Source: Bradyrhizobium sp. B124
GTDB taxonomy: Bacteria; Pseudomonadota; Alphaproteobacteria; Rhizobiales; Xanthobacteraceae
Length of the DNA stretch: 64,000 nt
Direction: 5' to 3'
Assembly: GCF_038967635.1 (NCBI RefSeq)
Contig: NZ_CP152413.1
Location: forward strand, 5,460,001 to 5,524,000
Shown here: positions 17,962-25,913 of the stretch, in pieces
Layout: each line of letters opens with the position of its first letter
Numbering within the stretch: position 1 is the stretch's first letter
Program-made: the position numbers and the translations under genes
The notes under the pieces: generated by a model
What the model saw: only the letters and a program-made list of their open reading frames with translations
Told to the model about the DNA's origin: nothing
Database searches by the model: none

Positions 17962-19368
17962 ATGACAGACGGCTCCGCCAGCATATCGCCAAAGCCGCTG
18001 CGCTCTGCAAAGCGACGGCTGATGTTCGTCTTGATCGCGGGCGCTCTCGCCATCACCGGCGCGACGATCGCCGGTTATTATTTCGCGGTGCGTCCGGTGA
18101 CGCTGCGGATCGCGGTCGGCCCCGCAAGCAGCGATGACCTCAGGGTCGTGCAGGCGCTGGCGCAGGCCTTCAACAACCAGCAGCACACCCAGGTCAAACT
18201 GAGACCGGTGCAGACCGACGGCGCCAGCGCCAGCGCGCAGACGCTGGCCGACGGCAAGGCCGACCTCGCCATCATCCGCGGCGACCTCGAGGTGCCGAAG
18301 AATGCGCAGGCGGTCGCGGTCCTGCGCAAGAATGTCGTCGTGATGTGGGTGCCGCCCGCAGCCAAGGGCAAGGGCCGCAAGGCCGCAAAGATCACCAAGA
18401 TCGCGCAGCTTGGCGGCCGCAAGATCGGCGTCGTCGGCCGCACGCCTGCCAACGTCAATCTGCTGAAGCTGATCCTGCAGCAATACGGCGTCGACCCGAT
18501 GAAGGTCGAGATCGTGCAATTCCCGGCCAATGAAGCGGTCGAGGCCATCAAGAATCTGAAGGCCGACGCCTATCTTGCCGTCGGTCCGGCCAACAGCAAG
18601 CTCACGATCGATGCGATCACGGCGTCGACCAAAGACGGCGGCGAGCCCACCTTCCTGCCGATCGATGCGTCCGAGGCGATCGCGCAGAACCATCCGGCCT
18701 ATGAGGCCGCGGAAATTCCCGCCGGCTCGCTCGGCTCGGCCGACCGGCCCGACGACGAGGTGAAGACGATCAGCTTCTCGCACCATATCGTCGCGCGAAA
18801 GGGCCTGTCGGACGCGACGGTCGCGGCCTTCACCCGGCAATTGTTTGCGATCCGGCAGTCGCTCAAGAACGATTTCCCGCTCGCCGCCAAGATCGAGACG
18901 CCCGACACCGACAAGGACGCCACCATTCCGGTGCATCCCGGCGCGGCCGCCTTCGTCGACGGCGAGGAAAAGACCTTCCTCGACCGCTACAGCGATTACA
19001 TCTGGTGGAGCCTGATGGCGTTCTCGGCGATGGGCTCGGCCGGTGCATGGTTCGCCGGCTATCTCAAGCAGGACGAGCGCAACACCAACACCTCGCAGCG
19101 CGAGCGCCTGCTGGAGATGCTGAAGGCCGCGCGGCAGAGCGATTCGACCGATGAGCTCGACCAACTGCAGGCGGAGGCCGACGACATCCTGCGCCACACG
19201 CTCGACTGTTTCGAGCATGGCGCCATCGAGGAGGGCACGCTCACCGCGTTCAACATCGCGCTCGAGCAGTTCCACAACGCGGTGGCCGACCGCAAGGCGC
19301 TGCTGCTCAGCATGCCGCAGAATTTGCAGCGGACTGCGAGCCAGTTCAGGGCCGCGGGCACGGCGTAG
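17962..19368 (+). CDS. Membrane-anchored TAXI family solute-binding protein with C-terminal extension
   Basis: A 468-residue protein. An N-terminal signal anchor (LMFVLIAGALAITGATIAGYYF) precedes a TAXI/periplasmic-binding domain (RIAVGPASSDDLRVVQALAQAF, KADLAIIRGDLEVPKNAQAVAVLR, GRKIGVVGRTPANVNLLKLIL). A second hydrophobic segment (YIWWSLMAFSAMGSAGAWFAGYL) follows, then a C-terminal soluble helical region of about 110 residues (ERLLEMLKAARQ, TLDCFEHGAIEEGTLTAFNIALEQFHNAV). Both termini would be cytoplasmic with the binding domain outside, which is a receptor-like layout. No TRAP permease is nearby. The ATG at 17962 is preferred over an upstream TTG. Confidence 0.8.
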   Translation: MTDGSASISPKPLRSAKRRLMFVLIAGALAITGATIAGYYFAVRPVTLRIAVGPASSDDLRVVQALAQAFNNQQHTQVKLRPVQTDGASASAQTLADGKADLAIIRGDLEVPKNAQAVAVLRKNVVVMWVPPAAKGKGRKAAKITKIAQLGGRKIGVVGRTPANVNLLKLILQQYGVDPMKVEIVQFPANEAVEAIKNLKADAYLAVGPANSKLTIDAITASTKDGGEPTFLPIDASEAIAQNHPAYEAAEIPAGSLGSADRPDDEVKTISFSHHIVARKGLSDATVAAFTRQLFAIRQSLKNDFPLAAKIETPDTDKDATIPVHPGAAAFVDGEEKTFLDRYSDYIWWSLMAFSAMGSAGAWFAGYLKQDERNTNTSQRERLLEMLKAARQSDSTDELDQLQAEADDILRHTLDCFEHGAIEEGTLTAFNIALEQFHNAVADRKALLLSMPQNLQRTASQFRAAGTA

Positions 19369-19401
19369 AGCCGCCACCACTCTATCCGCGAACTCTCTTC
19401 G

Positions 19402-19516
19402 CCTCTCCCGCTTGCGGGGGAGTCCGACGCGCGCAGCGCGGCGGGTGGGGGCTCTCCCCGCGATACGACTCGTGGAGAGAGCCCCCACCCCGCCCTCCCG
19501 CGCAAGCGGGAGAGGG
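19402..19516. repeat. Intergenic repeat with CCTCTCCCGCTTGCGGGGGA arms
   Basis: Left CCTCTCCCGCTTGCGGGGGA and right TCCCGCGCAAGCGGGAGAGG are inverted. Inner blocks GGTGGGGGCTCTCC and GGAGAGAGCCCCCACC pair as well, giving a long imperfect hairpin between the TAXI gene and phoD. Confidence 0.8.
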
Positions 19517-19659
19517 AGCTTGGGGCAGGTGCTCCCCTCACGATCTCTGCTGCTCAGACATTCCCGCCCTCCATCCCCCTGTAATCTCTCCGTCATGGAA
19601 TTTTTCTAGGTCTGTGCTGGCCCGCGGCGCATTGTCGCTGTGACCTGAGGAGGCTCCCC

Positions 19660-21222
19660 ATGACGATCCGGTTCTCGCGAAATCTGACCCGCCGACGCTT
19701 TCTCTCCACGGCTGCTGCGGCCGGCGCCGGCGTGATCGCGATGCCTTATCTGTCGCGCGCGGCCGATCGCCCCGTGATCACCCATGGCGTGCAGTCCGGC
19801 GATGTCGGCGTCGACGGCGGCGTGGTGTGGGCGCGCGCTGACCGTCCCTCGCAGATGATGGTCGAGGTCGCGACGTCAGACTCGTTCAAGAATGCCCGTG
19901 CGCTGCCGCCGATCACGGCGCTGCCGGAAAGCGACTTCACCGCCAAGATGCTGCTGGAGAACCTGCCGTCCGGCCAGGACATCTTCTACCGCGTCCGCTT
20001 CCGCGACCTCGCCCATATCGACGTTGTCGGCGAGCCCGTGGTCGGCCGCTTCCGCACCGCGCCGAATGACCGCCGCGACGTCTCCTTCGTGTGGGGCGGC
20101 GACGTCGCCGGCCAGGGCTGGGGCATCAATCCCGACGACGGCGGCATGATCACCTTCGCCGCGATGAAGAAGCATGCCCCGGACTTCTTCCTGCATTCCG
20201 GCGACACCATCTATGCCGACGGCGTCATCACCGCCGAGCAGAAGCAGCCCGACGGCAAGATCTGGAAGAACATCACGATCCCGGAGAAGGCCAAGGTCGC
20301 CGAGACGCTCGACGAATACCGCGCCGCGCACAAGTACAATTTCCTCGACACCAATCTGCGCGCCTTCAATGCCGAGGTGCCGATCTTCGTGCAGTGGGAC
20401 GATCACGAGGTGACCAACAACTGGTCGCTGTCGAAGCAGCTGCCGGCCGCCTACAAGGAGCGCGACATCAACGTGCTCGCGGCGCGCGCGGCAAAAGCCT
20501 TCCACGAGATGTATCCGATGCGCGAAAGCATCGTCGAGCCGGGCCGGGTCTATCGCACGCTGAGCTACGGCCCGCATCTCGACGTGTTCATGCTCGACGA
20601 GCGCAGCTATCGCGGCCCCAACGGTCCGAACCTGCAGGAGACCTACGGCCCCGATGCCTATTTCATCGGGCCGGACCAGATGGCCTGGCTGAAGCGCGCG
20701 CTGCTCAACTCGCGCGCCACCTGGAAGGTGATCGCCTCCGACATGCCGCTGTCGCTGATCGTCTATGACGATGCCGCCAACAAGAAGGGCTCGGAAGCCT
20801 TCGCGCAGGGCGACGGACCGGCGCGCGGCCGCGAGCTCGAGATCGCCGACATCCTGCGCTTCATCAAGACGGCCGGCATCGCCAACACGGTGTGGCTGAC
20901 TGCCGACGTGCACTATGCGGCTGCGCACTACTACAACCCGAACAAGGCCCAGTTCCAGGAGTTCGATCCGTTCTGGGAATTCGTCTCCGGCCCGCTGCAC
21001 GCTGGCACGTTCGGTCCGAACGAGCTCGACAACACGTTTGGCCCCGAGGTGAAGTTCGTCAAGGCGCCGGGCGAAGCCAACCAGAACCTGCCGCCGTCGG
21101 CCGGCATGCAGTTCTTCGGCCACGTCAAGATCGACGGCAGGAGCGGACAGATGACGGTCAGCCTGCGCGACCGCGTCGACGCCGAGCTGTGGGCCATCAC
21201 GCTCGATCCAAAGCCGGTGTAA
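19660..21222 (+). CDS. phoD: PhoD-type alkaline phosphatase/phosphodiesterase, Tat-exported
   Basis: A 520-residue secreted phosphatase. The Tat signal contains the twin Arg (NLTRRRFLSTAAAAGAGVIAMP). The PhoD N-terminal domain (ITHGVQSGDVGVDGGVVWARADRPS) is followed by the catalytic metallophosphatase domain: FVWGGDVAGQG, FFLHSGDTIYADG, PIFVQWDDHEVTNNW, TVWLTADVHYAAAHYYNP and FWEFVSGPLHAG. These carry the Asp, Asn and His ligands expected for the Fe/Ca centre. It would release phosphate from mono- or diesters in the periplasm. GAGGAGGC at 19648 is a good ribosome site. No pho box was identified by eye. Confidence 0.92.
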   Translation: MTIRFSRNLTRRRFLSTAAAAGAGVIAMPYLSRAADRPVITHGVQSGDVGVDGGVVWARADRPSQMMVEVATSDSFKNARALPPITALPESDFTAKMLLENLPSGQDIFYRVRFRDLAHIDVVGEPVVGRFRTAPNDRRDVSFVWGGDVAGQGWGINPDDGGMITFAAMKKHAPDFFLHSGDTIYADGVITAEQKQPDGKIWKNITIPEKAKVAETLDEYRAAHKYNFLDTNLRAFNAEVPIFVQWDDHEVTNNWSLSKQLPAAYKERDINVLAARAAKAFHEMYPMRESIVEPGRVYRTLSYGPHLDVFMLDERSYRGPNGPNLQETYGPDAYFIGPDQMAWLKRALLNSRATWKVIASDMPLSLIVYDDAANKKGSEAFAQGDGPARGRELEIADILRFIKTAGIANTVWLTADVHYAAAHYYNPNKAQFQEFDPFWEFVSGPLHAGTFGPNELDNTFGPEVKFVKAPGEANQNLPPSAGMQFFGHVKIDGRSGQMTVSLRDRVDAELWAITLDPKPV

Positions 21223-21372
21223 TCAGGTCGCAGCCGCGACGGAACCGGCCTCTCTGTGCTGAACGCCCTTGCCTCAAGGCAGGGGCGTCGCGATTGACGG
21301 GGGATGGACCTCGCCGGCCTCTTCCGGTACCGATATCAGAGCCGTTATGCTGGGGGCCCGGAGGGGCGGAGC

Positions 21373-22371
21373 ATGAGGCGCTGCGAATTGATTCGCGTGC
21401 TCGGTGGCATCGTCGTGGGGCTTCGGCCGCACCGCTTGCTTGTCGTCGCGATCGCTATGTTCGCGCTGCTGCCGATTGAAGTCAGCGATGCCGGCTGGCT
21501 GCCTGATCTCTTCAAGAGCTCATCGAAGCACCCCAAAGCGCCAAAGCGCGCGAAATCGGCAAAGCCGGCCAGATTGGCAAGGCACCACGCGCCGTCAAAG
21601 CCACGCGCCACGCGGCTTGCCGCCCTTGGGCCGGTCGCCCTGCCGCCTTCCGTTCCCAAGTCGGCCGCAGCGAAATGCGATCCCTCGACATTGCGGATCG
21701 TGCTCGATGTCGGACATACCGCTGAATCGGAAGGCGCGATCAGCGCGCGCAATGTCGCCGAGTTCACCTTCAACCTGCGCCTTGCGCGGCTGATCGAGGA
21801 GAAGCTGAAGGCCGACGGCTTTGCCGAAACCAGGCTGCTGCTGACCGAAGGCAAAGCGAGACCCAGCCTGTTCAGGCGGGTCGCCGCCGCCAACAATCTG
21901 CACGCGGATCTCCTGCTGTCGATCCATCATGATTCCGTACCCAACAAGCTGCTCGAGGACTGGGAGTTCGAGGGAAAGAAGCGCCATTTCAGCGATCGCT
22001 TCAGCGGCTACTCGGTGTTCGTCTCCCGCAACAATCCGGACTTCAAGACCAGCCTGCTGTTCGCCGAGCTGGTCGCCAGGGAAATGAAGGCCGAGGGGCT
22101 GCAATATGCCGAGCAATACAGCCAGCCCGTCATGGGCCACGACCAGCATCCCCTGCTGAACAAGGACACCGGCGTCTACAGTTACGATAAGCTCATCGTG
22201 CTGCGCAGGACCGCGATGCCCGCCGTCCTGCTGGAGGCGGGCTCGATCATCAACCGGGATGAGGAACTCAAGATGGACTCGCCCGAGCGCCGCAACGCGA
22301 TCAGCAGCGGCGTCGCGTCTGCCGTCAAGGAATTCTGCGAGCCGCGATGGGCGCTCCTCGGCCCGCTCTGA
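21373..22371 (+). CDS. N-acetylmuramoyl-L-alanine amidase (Amidase_3), secreted
   Basis: A 332-residue cell-wall hydrolase that cleaves the bond between MurNAc and L-Ala. A hydrophobic N-terminal segment (LLVVAIAMFALLPIEVSDA) and a basic linker rich in KAPKRAKSAKPARL precede the Amidase_3 domain. That domain has zinc and catalytic positions in IVLDVGHTAESEGAISARNVAEFTFNL, LLLSIHHDSV and AVLLEAGSIINRDEE. The start at 21373 follows GAGGGGCGGAGC; an in-frame start at 21304 is possible. It is convergent with the lysozyme-like hypothetical gene at 22398. Confidence 0.88.
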   Translation: MRRCELIRVLGGIVVGLRPHRLLVVAIAMFALLPIEVSDAGWLPDLFKSSSKHPKAPKRAKSAKPARLARHHAPSKPRATRLAALGPVALPPSVPKSAAAKCDPSTLRIVLDVGHTAESEGAISARNVAEFTFNLRLARLIEEKLKADGFAETRLLLTEGKARPSLFRRVAAANNLHADLLLSIHHDSVPNKLLEDWEFEGKKRHFSDRFSGYSVFVSRNNPDFKTSLLFAELVAREMKAEGLQYAEQYSQPVMGHDQHPLLNKDTGVYSYDKLIVLRRTAMPAVLLEAGSIINRDEELKMDSPERRNAISSGVASAVKEFCEPRWALLGPL

Positions 22372-22397
22372 CCGCCGAGCGATCAGCTCCTCCCGGC

Positions 22398-23558
22398 TCA
22401 GCCTGGTTTGCCGGCCTTGATCTCCGCGAATTTGGCCAGCGCCTGTTCGAACTTGGGGCTGAAGAGCCACATCGCGTCGAGGATTTCGCGGAAGCTCGCG
22501 GATGTCCTTGCCCTGTCGGCTCGACCGAAAGCGAAGACACTGTTGTTTCGCAGATATCCCATGATCCTGGGCTCGGAAATTCTGTAATTGACGAGGTCCC
22601 CTGACTTCAGCGCGGACCTGGTTGGGCTGGGAATGATCTGGATGAGCTCGAAGAGCTTCATCTGATCGATCGAATTGGGCAGCGCCTTTGCGATCGCCGG
22701 GACCTGCGGGAAGATATCCGCGTGCTCGTTCATGAGCGCATCGCGCACCGCGGTCCAGTGATTGAACCGGTGATCGAGATTGCCGACGCGCGCTTCTTCC
22801 ATGTCGTCGCGACGGCTGAGCGCAGGATCGAGGGCCGCGATCGATTGCTTGATGGCGGCCCACTTCTTTCGACCGTTGCGATCTTCGGACGGGCCGGTCT
22901 GCAGGCTACCCTTGTAGGTGTTCGACCGCGCATTTCCGGCATTTTGCTTGCCGCTTGTCTCGGCAAAGAACAGGCCGAGACTGATGCGACCGGCGACCGC
23001 GGCGCCAGCGGCATCCAGACCCCTGGCGCGCGCGATCACCGTCGCCAGCTCGACCACGTCCTTGAACGGCGTCTCGGAGCTTTGCGCGTTCGCGGGCGGC
23101 GCCTCCATCACATCGAAGAGCTTCCTGTACTCATCGAGCAGCGGCTCATTGTCGGCGTCGAAATAGGCCGGAGGGATCCCGAATCTGTTGGGTCGTCCAA
23201 TCCTGGACGGAAGCGCATCGGTGAGATCCTTGTATGCGCTCATCATCTCGACACGGGCAAGGTAGATGGCCTGGCCCGGCAAGTCGGGCAGCGGCTGATG
23301 GGAATCGATCTGCGCCCGTCGCTGGCGCAGGATCGAGACGAAGTTCTTCAGGGCATCGTCGTAGGCCTTGAGCGCGGCCGATTGCTCGCTCGTGAGCGCG
23401 GCTGGCTCGGCGATGGCTGGAGACACGAAACCGATGGCGACAGCCGAGGCCACCGACGACGGCACCGCACCAGCCATCGGATGCGTTGCAACCGGCGCGA
23501 GGAGCAGCCCGAGAGAGAGCGCCGCTGCGGGCGCAGCGGCAGATGTCCTGATCGCCAT
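22398..23558 (-). CDS. Secreted hypothetical protein, possible lysozyme/transglycosylase-like fold
   Basis: A 386-residue exported protein with a long Ala-rich signal region ending near ASAVAIGFVSPAIA (residue 50). I do not recognise the family. Residues 197-221 read FFAETSGKQNAGNARSNT then YKGSLQTG, which resembles the catalytic block of lytic transglycosylases (Glu-Ser/Thr followed by S...G..Q). E200 would be the acid. The helix-rich remainder would fit such a fold. It is convergent with a peptidoglycan amidase 26 bases away, which mildly supports a cell-wall role. Function remains a guess. Confidence 0.7.
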   Translation of the reverse strand: MAIRTSAAAPAAALSLGLLLAPVATHPMAGAVPSSVASAVAIGFVSPAIAEPAALTSEQSAALKAYDDALKNFVSILRQRRAQIDSHQPLPDLPGQAIYLARVEMMSAYKDLTDALPSRIGRPNRFGIPPAYFDADNEPLLDEYRKLFDVMEAPPANAQSSETPFKDVVELATVIARARGLDAAGAAVAGRISLGLFFAETSGKQNAGNARSNTYKGSLQTGPSEDRNGRKKWAAIKQSIAALDPALSRRDDMEEARVGNLDHRFNHWTAVRDALMNEHADIFPQVPAIAKALPNSIDQMKLFELIQIIPSPTRSALKSGDLVNYRISEPRIMGYLRNNSVFAFGRADRARTSASFREILDAMWLFSPKFEQALAKFAEIKAGKPG

Positions 23559-23652
23559 GACGGCTTTCCCGATGCCTGTGCGTCGCCGAATCCGACAGGT
23601 CGGATGGTAGACGACAGACGCACCGACGGCGAGGCCGAAGCCCGGCGATCGG

Positions 23653-24027
23653 TCAGTGTCCGTTTTTCAGCGCGGCTTCCAGCGCTTCGCTCGAACACGG
23701 CTTGGTCAACCGCGGCTTGCCGGCGAGCGATTCCGGCAGCCTGATATCAGCGCCATAGCCGGTGACGAATGCGAAGGGCACTTTCAGCGCATCCAGCCGC
23801 TCGGCAACCGCGAAGGTCTTCTCGCCCCTGACGAGGCCGACATCGAGCAGCGCGAAATCCGGTGCGCGCTCGGCGATCAATTCGAGCGCGCGGGCGACGT
23901 TCGCAGCGGTGCGCACCGTCCGGGCGCCGAAGCCCAGGATGGCGTCCTCGAAATAGAGCGAGATGATCGGATCGTCCTCGACCACGAGAACGTCACCGGG
24001 CATGCCGGCATTGGGGGCGGATTCCAT
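23653..24027 (-). CDS. Single-domain response regulator
   Basis: A 124-residue receiver domain without an output domain. The acidic pair (VLVVEDDPIISLYFEDAIL), the phosphoacceptor Asp in DFALLDVGL, the Thr in FAFVTGYGAD and the Lys in RLTKPCSSEALEAAL are all present. It resembles the stand-alone receivers common in Bradyrhizobium that relay or buffer phosphate from sensor kinases. No kinase gene is adjacent. It is divergent from the Crp/Fnr regulator at 24228. Confidence 0.9.
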   Translation of the reverse strand: MESAPNAGMPGDVLVVEDDPIISLYFEDAILGFGARTVRTAANVARALELIAERAPDFALLDVGLVRGEKTFAVAERLDALKVPFAFVTGYGADIRLPESLAGKPRLTKPCSSEALEAALKNGH

Positions 24028-24182
24028 AGCTCGGTGTCCATTGCTTCGATGATGGATGAGAGGACCGGATCAGTCCGGCCGGATGGCCCGCGACCGGCGC
24101 CCGAAGGCACGCCGGCTGTTCCCGAAATGAAACCCATCACATCGTAAGCTGCGGCGTCTGTTCACTAGTGCACATAAACCCG

Positions 24183-24208
24183 GGAACTTTTTCAGTATGG
24201 TCGGCGTT
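24183..24208 (+). promoter_or_regulatory. EcfG-type general stress sigma promoter
   Basis: GGAAC (24183-24187), 17 bases, then CGTT (24205-24208). This matches the GGAAC-N16/17-CGTT consensus of alphaproteobacterial EcfG sigma factors. Transcription would start near 24214, leaving a short leader with GCAGGA before the ATG at 24228. That argues against an earlier start codon at 24168. Confidence 0.7.
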
Positions 24209-24227
24209 GGATTTGCAGGATTTCCCG

Positions 24228-24992
24228 ATGATTGCGAAACGGACCGATTTGGCCGGGACGAATGACCGGCCGTTCAACAACCTGTTGCGCCGGCTCAACG
24301 CCGCCGACTACGAACTGATCGCGCCGCATCTTTCGGTGGTCGAGGCGGCGGCCGGCGATCTGCTCTACAATCCCGGCGATGACGTTCAGATCGTCCATTT
24401 CCCATGCGGACCGAGCCTTGCGTCCTATCTGGTGGCCAACGAGGACGGCCGCGACGTCGAGACCATCCTGGTCGGCCGCGAGGGCGCCGTCGGCGGCATC
24501 GTCAGCCAGGGATTTCTGCCGGCCTTTACCCGCATCACCGTCAAGTTCGGCGGGCCGTTCGTGCGGCTGCCGATCAGCAAGCTCGACGCCGCGAAGCTGA
24601 CGTCGATCTCGGTGCGCAACATCTTCGCGCGCTATGCCGACTGCATGCTGGCGCAGATCTTCCAGTCGACCGCCTGCAACGCGATCCACTCGATCGAGCA
24701 GCGCGCCGCGAAATGGATCATCTCGGCGATCGAGCGCACCAATGGCGATGGCGTGGTGCCGCTGACGCATGAGCAGCTCTCGACCCTGCTCGGCGTCGGC
24801 CGCAGCTACACCAGCCGCGTGATCCAGAACTTCAAGGCGGAGGGCGTGCTGGACACGCGCCGCGGCGCGATCGTGATCCGCGACCCCGACAAGCTCAAGC
24901 TGCGCTCGTGCCTGTGCAACGACGCAGTGAAGGATCACTTCGAGGAAGTGCTACGCGGGGTGTATCCGAGCGAGGACAACCCGACGAACTAG
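24228..24992 (+). CDS. Crp/Fnr family transcriptional regulator
   Basis: A 254-residue regulator with an N-terminal cyclic-nucleotide-binding-like beta barrel (APHLSVVEAAAGDLLYNPGDDVQIVHFPCGPSLAS). This is followed by a long dimer helix (ARYADCMLAQIFQSTACNAIHSIEQRAAKWI) and a winged-helix DNA-binding domain (PLTHEQLSTLLGVGRSYTSRVIQNFKAEGVL). No FNR-type cysteine cluster is seen at the N-terminus. The Bradyrhizobium genus carries many such regulators; the ligand and targets are unknown. The upstream EcfG-like promoter suggests induction in stationary phase or stress. Confidence 0.88.
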   Translation: MIAKRTDLAGTNDRPFNNLLRRLNAADYELIAPHLSVVEAAAGDLLYNPGDDVQIVHFPCGPSLASYLVANEDGRDVETILVGREGAVGGIVSQGFLPAFTRITVKFGGPFVRLPISKLDAAKLTSISVRNIFARYADCMLAQIFQSTACNAIHSIEQRAAKWIISAIERTNGDGVVPLTHEQLSTLLGVGRSYTSRVIQNFKAEGVLDTRRGAIVIRDPDKLKLRSCLCNDAVKDHFEEVLRGVYPSEDNPTN

Positions 24993-25004
24993 GCTGGCAC
25001 ACGG

Positions 25005-25150
25005 CTCACCTCGCCCCGCTTGCGGGGAGAGGTCGGATCGCGCGAGCGATCCGGGTGAGGGGCGAGGCACACGACTCAACAAGCCGCGAGGTGCTCGCCG
25101 GATGGAAGCCCCTCACCCCAACCCTCTCCCCGTAAGAACGGGGAGAGGGA
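25005..25150. repeat. Intergenic repeat (CTCACC...CTCTCCCCGC family)
   Basis: CTCACCTCGCCCCGCTTGCGGGGAGAGG, GATCCGGGTGAGGGG and CCCCTCACCCCAACCCTCTCCCCG form an imperfect large palindrome. Related copies lie at 36567-36730 and 62399-62602. Confidence 0.82.
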
Positions 25151-25193
25151 GAACCTATATCGCCCAACGCGAAAATCACGCTACACTCGCCCC

Positions 25194-25913
25194 ATGAGTG
25201 GGGCTGAACTTCACGCCGTCTTCGACGTCGCAGCATGGTGCGCGGCCGCCGTCGCGATGTGGTGGCTGTCGCGGGTGCGGGGGCTGCAATTCCCGCGGCA
25301 ATCCTTCGAGCTGCCCTACATCGCCGCGCTGGTGTTCGGCGCCGGCATCGGCGCCTACATCTTCGGCACGCTGAACCTGTGGTTCTCGGGCGTGCCCGGC
25401 ATCGCCCGCTCGGTCGAGGGCGCGCTGGCCGGCGGCATCGTTGCGATCGAGCTCTACAAATGGCTGCATGGCATTTCGCTACGCACCGGGGCGCGGTTCG
25501 CGCTGCCGCTTGCGATCGGCGTCGCGGTCGGCCGGCTCGGCTGCTATTTCGCGGGGCTCGAGGATTTCACCTATGGCACGCCGACCACGCTGCCCTGGGG
25601 CCATGATTTCGGCGACGGCGTCCTGCGCCATCCGGTGCAGCTCTATGAAAGCCTGGCGATGGCGGCGTTCGCGGCCTTCTATGTCTGGGCCGCGTTGAAC
25701 CGCAACGCCGCATTCATCACCAATGGATTCTACCTCGTGCTGTTCTACTACGGCCTGCAGCGCTTCGTGTGGGAGTTCATCAAGCCGTATGGCGCGCTGA
25801 TCGGTCCATTCTCGCTGTTCCACCTGCTGTCGCTATTTGTCATGGTTTATGCCGCCGTCATGCTGGCGACGGCCCCGAATTTGAGCTTGAAGCATGAACG
25901 CGCCGCTGCGTAA
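25194..25913 (+). CDS. Divergent prolipoprotein diacylglyceryl transferase (Lgt)-like membrane protein
   Basis: A 239-residue polytopic membrane protein with about seven hydrophobic segments and recognisable Lgt landmarks. GRLGCYFAGLEDFTYG (113-128) stands at the GRIGNFINGELWGR signature. RHPVQLYES (145-153) and GLQRFVWEFIKP (187-198) match other conserved blocks. The HGG loop is replaced by EGALAGG (75-81), and the signature Asn is Cys117, so it is not the housekeeping Lgt. True Lgt moves diacylglycerol from phosphatidylglycerol to a lipoprotein Cys; this paralogue may handle a related lipid. It overlaps the radical SAM gene by 20 bases, indicating tight coupling. Confidence 0.82.
   Translation: MSGAELHAVFDVAAWCAAAVAMWWLSRVRGLQFPRQSFELPYIAALVFGAGIGAYIFGTLNLWFSGVPGIARSVEGALAGGIVAIELYKWLHGISLRTGARFALPLAIGVAVGRLGCYFAGLEDFTYGTPTTLPWGHDFGDGVLRHPVQLYESLAMAAFAAFYVWAALNRNAAFITNGFYLVLFYYGLQRFVWEFIKPYGALIGPFSLFHLLSLFVMVYAAVMLATAPNLSLKHERAAA

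Noticed and set aside
17782-19596. 604-codon minus-strand frame over the second TAXI gene
   Set aside because: Composition is the Arg/Asp/Leu-rich pattern of antisense high-GC frames; the + strand has clear domains and a signal anchor.
25194-25913. Housekeeping prolipoprotein diacylglyceryl transferase (lgt)
   Set aside because: Signature residues of true Lgt (HGG loop, Asn of GRxGNF) are replaced; it is better called Lgt-like.
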